Below are positions 24,651-31,543 of a DNA stretch of 34,067 nt, one piece after another. How positions within the stretch are numbered: the first letter of the stretch is position 1; every line of letters starts with the position of its first letter. The DNA comes from Acidobacteriota bacterium (GTDB taxonomy: Bacteria; Acidobacteriota; Terriglobia; Acidiferrales; UBA7541). The DNA lies in assembly GCA_003166795.1 (NCBI GenBank), contig PMUS01000027.1, forward strand, positions 1-34,067. The letters run 5' to 3'. Under the pieces are notes generated by a model, which saw only the letters and a list, made by a program, of their open reading frames with translations, was not told the origin of the DNA and ran no database searches. Position numbers and translations under genes: made by a program.

Positions 24651-25583
24651 CTATTTGGGCGGAAGAGGAAAGAGGGTCGGCTCGCTGGAAGGCGCGTCCG
24701 CGATGGCTTCCAGTTCAGGGTAACGATGGCGGAGCGGCTCAGGGACCTTGACCTTGTTGTGCGTGAGCATGTGGATCAATTGCAGCGCGTTGACGACGCC
24801 CTTGCCCTCAAAATGATTGTTCGTGATCACAAAAGTAGTCTTCGTATGCTCGGCGACATGCTCGATTCGCCGTGCCCAGGGCAAAAGCTCCTGCTCGGAA
24901 TAAAGATAGTTGTAGCGCTCGTAGCCGGGCATATCCGGGTCGTCGCTGAACCAAGTATCCTCGCGGCGCCCGTGCAATCGGACGTAACCCAGCGCCGAAG
25001 TGGCGCGTTCGCCCGGCTTGATCGAACGGCCGATCAGCGGTTGGTCAATGTTGCAGATTCCGACGCGGCGTTCGTGCAGAAATTCGTAAAACTCCGGCTG
25101 CGCCCAGGACGAATGCCGCACTTCGACGACGAGAGGATAATCGCTGAACGTACCGAGAATCTTCCTCAGGCGTGCAAGATTTTCAGTCGTGTTGTGAAAC
25201 GAGAAAGGAAACTGAAGCAGGACCGCTCCGAGACGTCCTGCGGCCTGGAGCACGTCAAAGCCGGTGCGAACCAGTCTCTCATCGGCGGCAGTCGCTCCCT
25301 CTTCGTGGGTAAACTTCTGCCAAAGCTTGGCGGTGAAAAGAAATCGTGGATTGGCCGCAACGCGCTCGAGCCACTGCGCCACCATCTCCGGCCGAAGCGG
25401 ATTGTAGAACGACGTATTGATCTCGATTGTGTCAAAGAATTCGGCGAGATACGCCGCCTGGTGGAATCCGCGCGGGCGCCGGGCGGGGTAGACGATTCCG
25501 CTCCAATCGGAGTAGGACCATCCGGCAGGGCCGACGAGAATCCCGCCCGGCTTTGCACCGCTCGAGTTTGATTTCGATGGCAT
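24651..25583 (-). CDS. DUF72 (YecE-like) TIM-barrel protein
   Basis: A 310-residue protein of the DUF72/YecE family. Family blocks are VGPAGWSYSDWSGIVYP near residue 17, TIEINTSFYNPLRP, FLFTAKLWQKFTHE, LLQFPFSFH, YPLVVEVRHSSW, and GYVRLHGR followed late by TTFVITNNHFEGKGVVNALQL. These proteins fold as TIM barrels; their chemical role is not established. The ATG at 25583 (MPSKSNSSG) gives a normal length; an open frame continues upstream to 25640. It is divergent from the hibernation-factor-like gene at 25755, with 171 bases between them. Confidence 0.92.
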   Translation of the reverse strand: MPSKSNSSGAKPGGILVGPAGWSYSDWSGIVYPARRPRGFHQAAYLAEFFDTIEINTSFYNPLRPEMVAQWLERVAANPRFLFTAKLWQKFTHEEGATAADERLVRTGFDVLQAAGRLGAVLLQFPFSFHNTTENLARLRKILGTFSDYPLVVEVRHSSWAQPEFYEFLHERRVGICNIDQPLIGRSIKPGERATSALGYVRLHGRREDTWFSDDPDMPGYERYNYLYSEQELLPWARRIEHVAEHTKTTFVITNNHFEGKGVVNALQLIHMLTHNKVKVPEPLRHRYPELEAIADAPSSEPTLFPLPPK

Positions 25584-25754
25584 GAACGACTGGCCGGCAG
25601 CCTCATATCGAGCGTATGACGCAGTCCGCGGGGATGTCAATTCGCGCGATGGCGACCGCCGTAGTTGCGTGGCGCGGTCCCCGGCGATACTCTGGACGTG
25701 CCGCCATGCGAAGGCCGCCTCAGGTTGCCGTCCAATTCGCCAGAAGGTGCCTCA

Positions 25755-26123
25755 ATGAAAATCACCTACAGCCAAATCGAAGCTGCCGATCGCGCGTCAA
25801 TTGAGAAAGAGTTTGCGCGCCATATCGAGAAGCTCAACCGCTTGCTGAAACGGTACGATCCCGATCTCGTTCAGCTCCACTGCACGCTTGAAAAGACGCC
25901 GCACCGGATCGAGTTCGCCTTTTCCCTGAACCTGACGCTTCCGTCCGGATCGCTGCAGGCAACCGGCCGCGGCGCGGACGCCCGAGCGGGCGCGAAAGTC
26001 GCGTTCGCCGAAATTGAAAGCCAGGTGAAAAAGCACCAGGAAAAACTGCGCAAGGACTACGTCTGGAAACGAAAACGCCCGCGCGGCGTCTTGAAACCCG
26101 GTGAAGCCCCGTACGCGGACTGA
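25755..26123 (+). CDS. HPF/RaiA-like ribosome-associated protein (sigma-54 modulation family)
   Basis: A 122-residue protein with the small beta-alpha-beta-beta-beta-alpha layout of ribosome hibernation factors. A helix carries IEKEFARHIEKLNRLLKRYD (residues about 16-35), strands carry LVQLHCTLEKTPHRIEFAFSL-type sequence, and a second long helix carries DARAGAKVAFAEIESQVKKH. The tail (KRKRPRG) is strongly basic, which suits rRNA contact. It lacks the C-terminal dimerisation domain of long HPF. AAGGTG eight bases before the ATG at 25755 supports the start. The family call rests on overall pattern, without a decisive motif. Confidence 0.65.
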   Translation: MKITYSQIEAADRASIEKEFARHIEKLNRLLKRYDPDLVQLHCTLEKTPHRIEFAFSLNLTLPSGSLQATGRGADARAGAKVAFAEIESQVKKHQEKLRKDYVWKRKRPRGVLKPGEAPYAD

Positions 26124-26274
26124 GGCGGATTGGCAAAATCACCGGATCCTGGCGGGGGTAGCCCGTTTCGCATGCACACGCCAGAATCAAACGCCGTTCG
26201 AAGCTGACGCTGTGAGTAGCCCGTGATCGCAGCGGCGGCTGCACAGCGTCTCGAATGAAAGCCCGCATCCACCG

Positions 26275-26865
26275 TTACCAACTTCTGGTGTACCCGATGC
26301 TCGTCGTGGTGTACCACGGAGCCGTCACGATTTTATTGAACGTCTCCTGAATCCATATGGAATGGTGATCGGTGAAGTGAATGACGGCGCCTAAGGAATC
26401 ACCGTTGTAAAAGTGATTCTGAACGTGGGTGTTGCCGGTGAAGCTGCTGATGCCCACTTGGACCCATGTAAACGCGCTAACTCGTTTCGTCTTGGGCAGG
26501 CCGAAATTCTTCATGATCCCAACGCTCTCCGTGTGCGAGCCGAAATCGGAATGCCAAAACCCGGGACCGGCGTCCTCATACGTGTACGCGAACGTAATCT
26601 CGTCTCCGATTGGATCTTTCTTCAAAAAACCGAAGGTGTGACCGATGCCTATATCGTAGTTCGCCTTGGGCAAGAGCCCCGGCCGCACGAAGTCTGATCC
26701 GAGCATGATGAATAGGTCCGTGCTCGTCCCCGCATCTTGCGTACTGGTAGGAGTCGAAGTTTGCGGTTGGTCCTGCGCCTTACAGGCGGGGAGCAGGATC
26801 GACATGAGACTCGCGGCAAAAATGGTTCTTACAACCCTCCTGGACAAAGTAACGACAGGCACCAT
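26275..26865 (-). CDS. Small exported, probably outer-membrane protein; function unknown
   Basis: A 196-residue protein with an N-terminal signal sequence (VVRTIFAASLMSILLPACKA). Cleavage may fall after Ala30, or LPAC may act as a lipobox with Cys28. The mature part is rich in aromatic residues and Gly with alternating hydrophobic positions (DIGIGHTFGFLKKDP, ITFAYTYEDAGPGFWHSDFG) and ends in ...SIGYTRSW, an aromatic C-terminus as in outer-membrane beta-barrels. I do not recognise a family. Its promoter carries the four-half-site operator at 26925-26979, the same as the porin and efflux promoters, so it probably belongs to the same regulon. It lies immediately downstream of the two response regulators on the same strand, with 191 bases between. 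Confidence 0.75.
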   Translation of the reverse strand: MVPVVTLSRRVVRTIFAASLMSILLPACKAQDQPQTSTPTSTQDAGTSTDLFIMLGSDFVRPGLLPKANYDIGIGHTFGFLKKDPIGDEITFAYTYEDAGPGFWHSDFGSHTESVGIMKNFGLPKTKRVSAFTWVQVGISSFTGNTHVQNHFYNGDSLGAVIHFTDHHSIWIQETFNKIVTAPWYTTTSIGYTRSW

Positions 26866-26924
26866 TGGTGTCGCCCCTGAAGAGTAGATTTAAGATTCCT
26901 GGGACCCTGCAACGTCGGAAACCG

Positions 26925-26979
26925 ATTACACACCCTTGAACCTACGGAATGCATAAGTGCGCCATAAACTTTTCGTAAC
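26925..26979 (-). promoter_or_regulatory. Four-half-site 11-bp-phased operator and -10 box, promoter of the 26865 gene (operator copy 1)
   Basis: Read on the minus strand, half-sites GTTACG (26979), TTTATG (26968), CTTATG (26957) and CGTAGG (26946) begin exactly 11 bases apart. Ten bases after the last one comes TGTAAT (26930-26925), 5 of 6 to the -10 consensus. The half-sites would cover the -35 region, as in activation by PhoB/OmpR-type regulators. The 39-bp array is 34/39 identical to that at 29047. Confidence 0.7.
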
Positions 26980-27056
26980 GTTGCGTTTGTGACTCGCGGG
27001 TTCAATTCTTTTCCGCGCAGGGTGCGGTGTGATCAAGCGAAGAGAGGTTCGGAAAG

Positions 27057-27824
27057 TTACTTCTTCGGGCGGACGGGGTCGGCCTTGGCGGGGTTCTCGA
27101 AGCGATATCCCACCCACGGGTCCGTGACAATGTAGCGATGCTTGCGCGGATCTGGCTCGATCTTCTTGCGCAGCTGGTTGACGAGGACGCGCAGGGACTC
27201 CATCTCTTCTCCGTAGTCCGGACCCCAAACCGTTTGGAGCAACCAACGATGAGTCAAAGTTTTCCCCTCGTTCATCACGAGCTGGCGCAACAACTCGAAC
27301 TCCTTCGGAGTCAGATGAACCGTACGCCCCTTTGCGGCGACGGTGCGCCTTTCGAAATCGACGCGCAAGTCGGGCGATACAAAAAGAGGAAGAGCCTCCG
27401 ATCCGGCCCGGCGCAAATTCGCGCGCACGCGAGCAGTAAGCTCTTCCGCGCCGAAGGGCTTGACGATGTAGTCGTCCGCGCCAGCATCGAACGCCTGCAC
27501 TTTGTCGCGTTCGCTGCTCCGTACGGTCAGCATGATGATAGGGATATCACTCGTGCGGCGAATCTCTTTGCAGGTCTCGAATCCAGACATGCCGGGCAGG
27601 TTCACATCCAGAAGAATCAGCTCGACGCGCTCTTTGCGGATCAAATCGAGCGCTTCCTCGCCCGACCGCACGTCGATGACCACGAAGCCCTGCGGGATCA
27701 GGATTGCGCGCAAGGCCCGACGGATCTGAGGGCTGTCATCCACGATCAGAACCGGTTCGGCATTCACGGCCGCACCGGGCAGCCGCATTGTCGTGGCAGG
27801 CTGAAGAACTCCGGCAGTTTGCAT
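27057..27824 (-). CDS. OmpR/KdpE-family response regulator (second gene of the pair)
   Basis: A 255-residue two-domain regulator. The receiver domain (about residues 24-140) has the acidic pair Asp29-Asp30, phospho-acceptor Asp73 (LILLDVNLPGMSG), Thr100 and Lys122 (VKPFG), all intact. The winged-helix DNA-binding domain (about 150-245) has LTPKEFELLRQLVMNEG, then VWGPDYGEEMESLRVLVNQL and KKIEPDPRKHRYI, most like KdpE. The start is the ATG at 27824 with a poor ribosome-binding site; the ATG at 27788 is an alternative. It lies 57 bases after the other regulator. No histidine kinase or kdp gene is in the window. Its probable binding sites are the phased arrays at 26925, 29047 and 31440. Confidence 0.95.
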   Translation of the reverse strand: MQTAGVLQPATTMRLPGAAVNAEPVLIVDDSPQIRRALRAILIPQGFVVIDVRSGEEALDLIRKERVELILLDVNLPGMSGFETCKEIRRTSDIPIIMLTVRSSERDKVQAFDAGADDYIVKPFGAEELTARVRANLRRAGSEALPLFVSPDLRVDFERRTVAAKGRTVHLTPKEFELLRQLVMNEGKTLTHRWLLQTVWGPDYGEEMESLRVLVNQLRKKIEPDPRKHRYIVTDPWVGYRFENPAKADPVRPKK

Positions 27825-27881
27825 TGGCTTTCACTCGTCATCGCGAACCCATGGGCCCACCGCACCGCCGGAAGCAGCGAT

Positions 27882-28655
27882 TCAAGCCTTCACATTTCGC
27901 TTTGCCGATTTCTTCAGCACGGGTTCAAACCGATAGCCGAACTGATGCTCGGTGTGAATGTAGCGAATACGATCCGGATCCTTCTCAATCTTTCTACGCA
28001 ACTGATTGATTGTGACCCTGAGGCGCTGAATTTCGCTGGTGTATTTCGGCCCCCACAAAGATTGGAGCAATATTTGGTGCGAAACCGGCTTTCCCTCATG
28101 CAGCATGAGGTATCGCAAGAGCTCGAATTCACTTGGCGTGAGATGCACCTGCTCCGAGTCAACGATCACTCGGCGGCGCTCGAAATCAACCTTCAAGCCG
28201 GCGGACTCAAACACGGCAATCGTGTCCGAGCCAGACGTTCTTCTTCGCAGCGCGTGGATGCGTGATAGGAGTTCCTGGATGCCGAAAGGCTTCACAAGAT
28301 AGTCGTCCGCACCGGCGTCGAACGCTTGCACTTTGTCTCCTTGCGTACGAAGAACGCTGATCACCAAAATCGGGACGTCGAAGATTACGCGAATTCTCCG
28401 GCAAGCTTCCAGGCCGCCGATGCCCGGCATTTTCAGATCCAGCAGAACCAAATCCACGGCGCCGCCCGATTGAACTTCCTCTAAAGCTTCCTCCCCCGTG
28501 CGCGCTTCGACCACGACGTATCCCGCACTGGTCAGAGTCGTACGCAAAGCACGGCGAACCTGCGGATCATCATCTACCAGGAGAACTTTCGCGTGATTCG
28601 TCGGAGCGCTTTTCACCGGCGGCGGTAAGTGCGATGTCTCTATCAAGTGTGACAT
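27882..28655 (-). CDS. OmpR/KdpE-family response regulator (first gene of the pair)
   Basis: A 257-residue regulator closely similar to its neighbour. Receiver residues are intact: Asp28-Asp29-Asp30, phospho-acceptor Asp73 (LVLLDLKMPGIGG), Ser100 and Lys122. The KdpE-like winged helix has LTPSEFELLRYLMLHEG, SLWGPKYTSEIQRLRVTINQL, and KKSAKR in its basic tail. The recognition-helix region (EIQRLRVTINQLRRKIE) resembles that of the neighbour (EMESLRVLVNQLRKKIE), so both may bind the same DNA. AAGGAG stands directly against the ATG with no spacer, which is odd and may make translation inefficient or point to a downstream start (GTG at residue 14). The upstream DNA carries arrays of the same half-site type, so it may regulate itself. 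Confidence 0.95.
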   Translation of the reverse strand: MSHLIETSHLPPPVKSAPTNHAKVLLVDDDPQVRRALRTTLTSAGYVVVEARTGEEALEEVQSGGAVDLVLLDLKMPGIGGLEACRRIRVIFDVPILVISVLRTQGDKVQAFDAGADDYLVKPFGIQELLSRIHALRRRTSGSDTIAVFESAGLKVDFERRRVIVDSEQVHLTPSEFELLRYLMLHEGKPVSHQILLQSLWGPKYTSEIQRLRVTINQLRRKIEKDPDRIRYIHTEHQFGYRFEPVLKKSAKRNVKA

Positions 28656-28701
28656 CTCCTTGCACCGATCCCTGATGCGCTTGGAGCGCCGACCAGAGTG
28701 T

Positions 28702-28787
28702 CACACGAGTGAGATAAGAAACCCGTTAACCATTCCTAAGGATTATGTAAGCCACAGCGCATTAGGAAGTCATACGTTTCGCGTAAG
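28702..28787 (-). promoter_or_regulatory. Two phased half-site arrays upstream of the response regulator pair
   Basis: Minus strand, reading toward the gene: CTTACG (28787), CGTATG (28776) and CTAATG (28765) are 11 bases apart. After a 14-base step come CTTACA (28751), CTTAGG (28740), TTAACG (28729), CTTATC (28718) and CGTGTG (28707), again each 11 bases apart. CATAAT (28747-28742) could be a -10 for the first array, in which case the second would overlap the promoter and could repress it. The half-sites are more degenerate than at the other three promoters. Confidence 0.5.
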
Positions 28788-28837
28788 CGATTCAGTGCCG
28801 CCTGTCAATTCACCCAATCACTTCATTGAGTTTGACC

Positions 28838-28857
28838 GTAAGTACAGGTGACCTTAC
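28838..28857. repeat. Inverted repeat GTAAG-N10-CTTAC
   Basis: GTAAG at 28838-28842 and CTTAC at 28853-28857 face each other around ten bases. The left arm belongs to CGTAAG at 28837, which is 55 bases (5 x 11) from the CGTAAG at 28782. It may be part of the same operator family. Confidence 0.35.
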
Positions 28858-29046
28858 CTTGTGCCTCACTTTATTTTGACAATTATGCAATTTACGAATG
28901 CGAGGACTGTGGGCGCGTGAAGCCGGCCCCGCGAAACAATTGTTGGAGCAAGAGTGAGGCCAACGACGCGAAGTGCGGCCCTTCATGAAGTGAAGATGGG
29001 CAACGAGAAGGGTAACCATTTCGACCCGTCAAGCGGCGCGCGCATT

Positions 29047-29101
29047 TTTACGAAAACCTTATCGCGCGCTTATGCATTCCGTAGGTGCGAAGAAGTTTAA
29101 T
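29047..29101 (+). promoter_or_regulatory. Four-half-site 11-bp-phased operator and -10 box, promoter of the porin (operator copy 2)
   Basis: Half-sites TTTACG (29047), CTTATC (29058), CTTATG (29069) and CGTAGG (29080) start exactly 11 bases apart. After ten bases comes TTTAAT (29096-29101), 5 of 6 to the -10 consensus. Layout and spacing are the same as at 26925-26979 on the other strand. Transcription would start near 29108. Confidence 0.7.
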
Positions 29102-29370
29102 GGCGAAGATCGAGCCGGAGTTGCCACAACGTGAACTTGAGCGAAAACGGATTTGCGGATTTGCATGGCAGCACAATCGAGCCTGCTGCGCAACGGAGTC
29201 TTCGTTGGGATCTGACTCGAGCGGACGGCCGTCCAGTGCCGCCCGTTCGGTCAGGCGCTTCGCGGACGCAGGCGCCGTCTCGGCCACGGCGCCTGCAAAA
29301 ACTTCACAGCGAGTTCATTAAAGGATTCGCTAACGGTTGCCGAAGAGAAATCAGTAGTTAACGACAACTC

Positions 29371-29377
29371 AGGGAGG
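29371..29377 (+). promoter_or_regulatory. Strong ribosome-binding site before a TTG start
   Basis: AGGGAGG lies 6 bases before TTG at 29384. It supports TTG as the true start of the porin; no ATG stands at a suitable place. Confidence 0.75.
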
Positions 29378-29383
29378 CACATC

Positions 29384-31339
29384 TTGAACAGAACAAGCTG
29401 CACACTTCAACCAGAAAGGGATCGAGGCGTAACAATCGCGAAAGCTCCGTTGCGCAGGACTGCGGAGCTTCTAGCTCTTGCGTATGTACTTGTCCTCGTG
29501 TTCGCATTTGCACACGTCTCGCGATGTTACGCACAGGTACAAACCCAAACTCCGGTCCGGGCGCAATTGGCTGGCCTCAACGATGCTGCGCAGCCGCCGC
29601 CTGCCGCATCCACAAATGCCCCGCCTGCCGCGACGACTGCTGGTGCCGCGACCAACAACACCGCGTCCGACAAGTCTGCAAACGCTTCGGAGTCCGAGGC
29701 AACGGCCGCGATCACGAAAGAGCTTGAGGCCATGGAAAAGCGCATCGAGGAACTTGAGGCGGCACTAAAGGCCCGCGATGCGGCAGCTGCGGCATCAGCT
29801 CCAGTGCAGCCAACGGCGGGTACTCCCGCAAACGCAGATGCGCAAACGCAGGTTGTGACCCCGCCGCCAGCGGATTCCGCTGCCGCAGCTGGACCAAATA
29901 TTGGCGCAGAAACAACAACAGCGTCGGCGCCCTTTCCCGGCGACTGGACCTGGCTGAACGGCAACCCGCGTACCAAGGACACGCCGCTGGCTACAAAGTA
30001 CTTCACTCCTGAGTTCAGGTCAGACGTCAATTACACCGAAGACTACAACCAACCGAAGGACCACTCGCTTGGCGGGTCAACCGAGACCTTCCGGAGCGGC
30101 GAGGTCTCATTGGAGCAGCTGAGCTTCGGCGGTGATCTGCGCATTGACAACGTTCGCGGCCGAGTCTTGACGATGTTCGGGCTATTTGCCACGACGACGC
30201 CGCGGAATGACGGCAGCGCGGGTGTTGGCCAATGGGATTACAACGATGCATACAGATACGTCTCGGAAGCGTGGGGCGGATATCACTTCAACGTGAACCA
30301 CGGGCTCAACATCGATGCGGGGATCTTTGTGTCGTACATCGGCCTTTTCAGCTACTACAACTTCGACAACTGGACATATCAACCGTCTTACGTTTCTTCC
30401 AACACGCCGTGGTTTTTCAACGGCGTGCGGATACAGTGGTTCCCCACGGACAAACTGAAAATTGAGCCCTGGATTATCAACGGCTGGCAATCGTACGCAA
30501 AAACTAACGGCCACCCGGGTTTGGGAGGGCAGATTCTATGGCGTCCGAAGGAGTGGGTTTCGATGGTCTTCAACAACTACGGCATGGGCACCGATACGCT
30601 GGGTGTCCCTGGACGCTCGCGCATTCACACGGATGATAGCCTCGAAGTCAGGTACTACAACAATCCGGAAAATCTTGGCCTGGACAAGATGGCCTTCTCA
30701 TTAACAGGCGACCTAGGGTGCGAGTATGGCGGTGGCGTGAGTTGCCACAACGACAGCAATGGCCATCCGAAACAGATGTTCGCAGGGTGGATGCTCTACG
30801 ATCGTATGTGGTTCCACAAGGATCTATTCGGGATAACTCTCGGCGGCGGAAAGATGGATAATCCGGGCCGCTATCTGACCCTCCTGCCCCCGATCAATGG
30901 CGCAACCGCGGTCTCTGGCTCGCCGTATTTCATCGCAAGTCCAGGGGCTCCCATGAAAGCCTGGGATAGCACGGTTACGCTCGACTGGATGCCCTCTCAA
31001 TTTGTGACCTTTCGCTTCGAGACGGGATACCGCTACTCGAGCGTACCTTACTGGACAGGCCGTGGGGGAATCACGCCTCCTGGTGGCAACGTCGCGCCTA
31101 TAGCTAACAACGGAGTCGTAGGTACCGGTGCGAGTTACATCTGCACGAATGGAGCGACGTCCGCGGTTTCTGACTTTACACCGTCGGGAAACGGCTTTAC
31201 CACGGACAACGCACTCGGTGCCGTCTCAGCCTCCTGCAACGCACAATACAGCACCTCAACCAGCACCTGGACATCCTGGCAGCCGGATCTCCGGAAAAGC
31301 CAGTTGGTGAACACCATCTCCATCATGGTTAAGTTCTAG
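29384..31339 (+). CDS. Outer-membrane beta-barrel porin (BBP2/OmpL-like)
   Basis: A 651-residue outer-membrane protein. The signal peptide ends near Ala50 (YVLVLVFAFAHVSRCYA). Residues 60-105 are Ala/Pro/Thr-rich, residues about 108-136 form a coiled coil (ITKELEAMEKRIEELEAALK), and residues 135-185 are again low-complexity. This layout suggests a periplasmic stalk or trimerisation region before the barrel. From about residue 200 the sequence alternates as beta-strands, with WFFNGVRIQWFPTDKLKIEP, IINGWQSYAKTNGHPGLGGQ and NNYGMGTDTLG resembling BBP2 porins. The last residues are NTISIMVKF, with the terminal Phe needed for barrel assembly. Translation starts at a TTG. The promoter has the phased operator at 29047. 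It may serve as the outer-membrane partner or entry pore in the same response; transported solutes are unknown. Confidence 0.88.
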   Translation: MNRTSCTLQPERDRGVTIAKAPLRRTAELLALAYVLVLVFAFAHVSRCYAQVQTQTPVRAQLAGLNDAAQPPPAASTNAPPAATTAGAATNNTASDKSANASESEATAAITKELEAMEKRIEELEAALKARDAAAAASAPVQPTAGTPANADAQTQVVTPPPADSAAAAGPNIGAETTTASAPFPGDWTWLNGNPRTKDTPLATKYFTPEFRSDVNYTEDYNQPKDHSLGGSTETFRSGEVSLEQLSFGGDLRIDNVRGRVLTMFGLFATTTPRNDGSAGVGQWDYNDAYRYVSEAWGGYHFNVNHGLNIDAGIFVSYIGLFSYYNFDNWTYQPSYVSSNTPWFFNGVRIQWFPTDKLKIEPWIINGWQSYAKTNGHPGLGGQILWRPKEWVSMVFNNYGMGTDTLGVPGRSRIHTDDSLEVRYYNNPENLGLDKMAFSLTGDLGCEYGGGVSCHNDSNGHPKQMFAGWMLYDRMWFHKDLFGITLGGGKMDNPGRYLTLLPPINGATAVSGSPYFIASPGAPMKAWDSTVTLDWMPSQFVTFRFETGYRYSSVPYWTGRGGITPPGGNVAPIANNGVVGTGASYICTNGATSAVSDFTPSGNGFTTDNALGAVSASCNAQYSTSTSTWTSWQPDLRKSQLVNTISIMVKF

Positions 31340-31439
31340 GCAATGAGATGAGCGACATGAGACAGGGCGGCGTTCGAACTTGTTTTGAAATCGAACGCTG
31401 CCCGCGTCTCTCGAACGCGCTCGCTTCAGGCGCTGACGC

Positions 31440-31494
31440 TTTACAAATCCTTGAGGCGTTGCTTATCACTTTCGTAGACGTGACGGTGTCCAAT
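31440..31494 (+). promoter_or_regulatory. Four-half-site 11-bp-phased operator and -10-like box, promoter of the efflux operon (operator copy 3)
   Basis: Half-sites TTTACA (31440), TTGAGG (31451), CTTATC (31462) and CGTAGA (31473) start exactly 11 bases apart. After ten bases comes TCCAAT (31489-31494), 4 of 6 to -10. Spacing is identical to the copies at 26925 and 29047, although the spacer bases differ, which argues for selection on the half-sites. The start would be near 31501, about 43 bases before the next ATG. Confidence 0.6.
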
Positions 31495-31543
31495 GGATTT
31501 CGTTCGCGAGGAAAACTGCAGCAAGCGGTCAGGTAACGTCCGA

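Larger units (their letters stand above)
28656..29383. other. 728-bp divergent control region between the response regulators and the porin
   Basis: No convincing gene lies here; the short open frames have random composition. It is AT-richer than its surroundings between about 28710 and 28900. It holds the half-site arrays at 28702-28787, an inverted repeat at 28838-28857, a perfect TTGACA at 28876 without a matching -10, and the porin operator at 29047-29101. The last 280 bases would be the untranslated leader of the porin message; I see no clear hairpin or known riboswitch in it. Confidence 0.6.

Noticed and set aside
26157..26224. Repeated GTAGCCCGT (26159 and 26217)
   Set aside because: Only nine bases, two copies and no structural context; probably chance.
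27138..28265. Long plus-strand open frame opposite the two response regulators (375 codons)
   Set aside because: It lies antisense to two clear receiver/winged-helix genes, spans both of them and their spacer, and shows no fold or motif; it is a codon-bias shadow.
28876..28881. Perfect TTGACA in the divergent region
   Set aside because: No acceptable -10 box is found 15-19 bases downstream on the plus strand.
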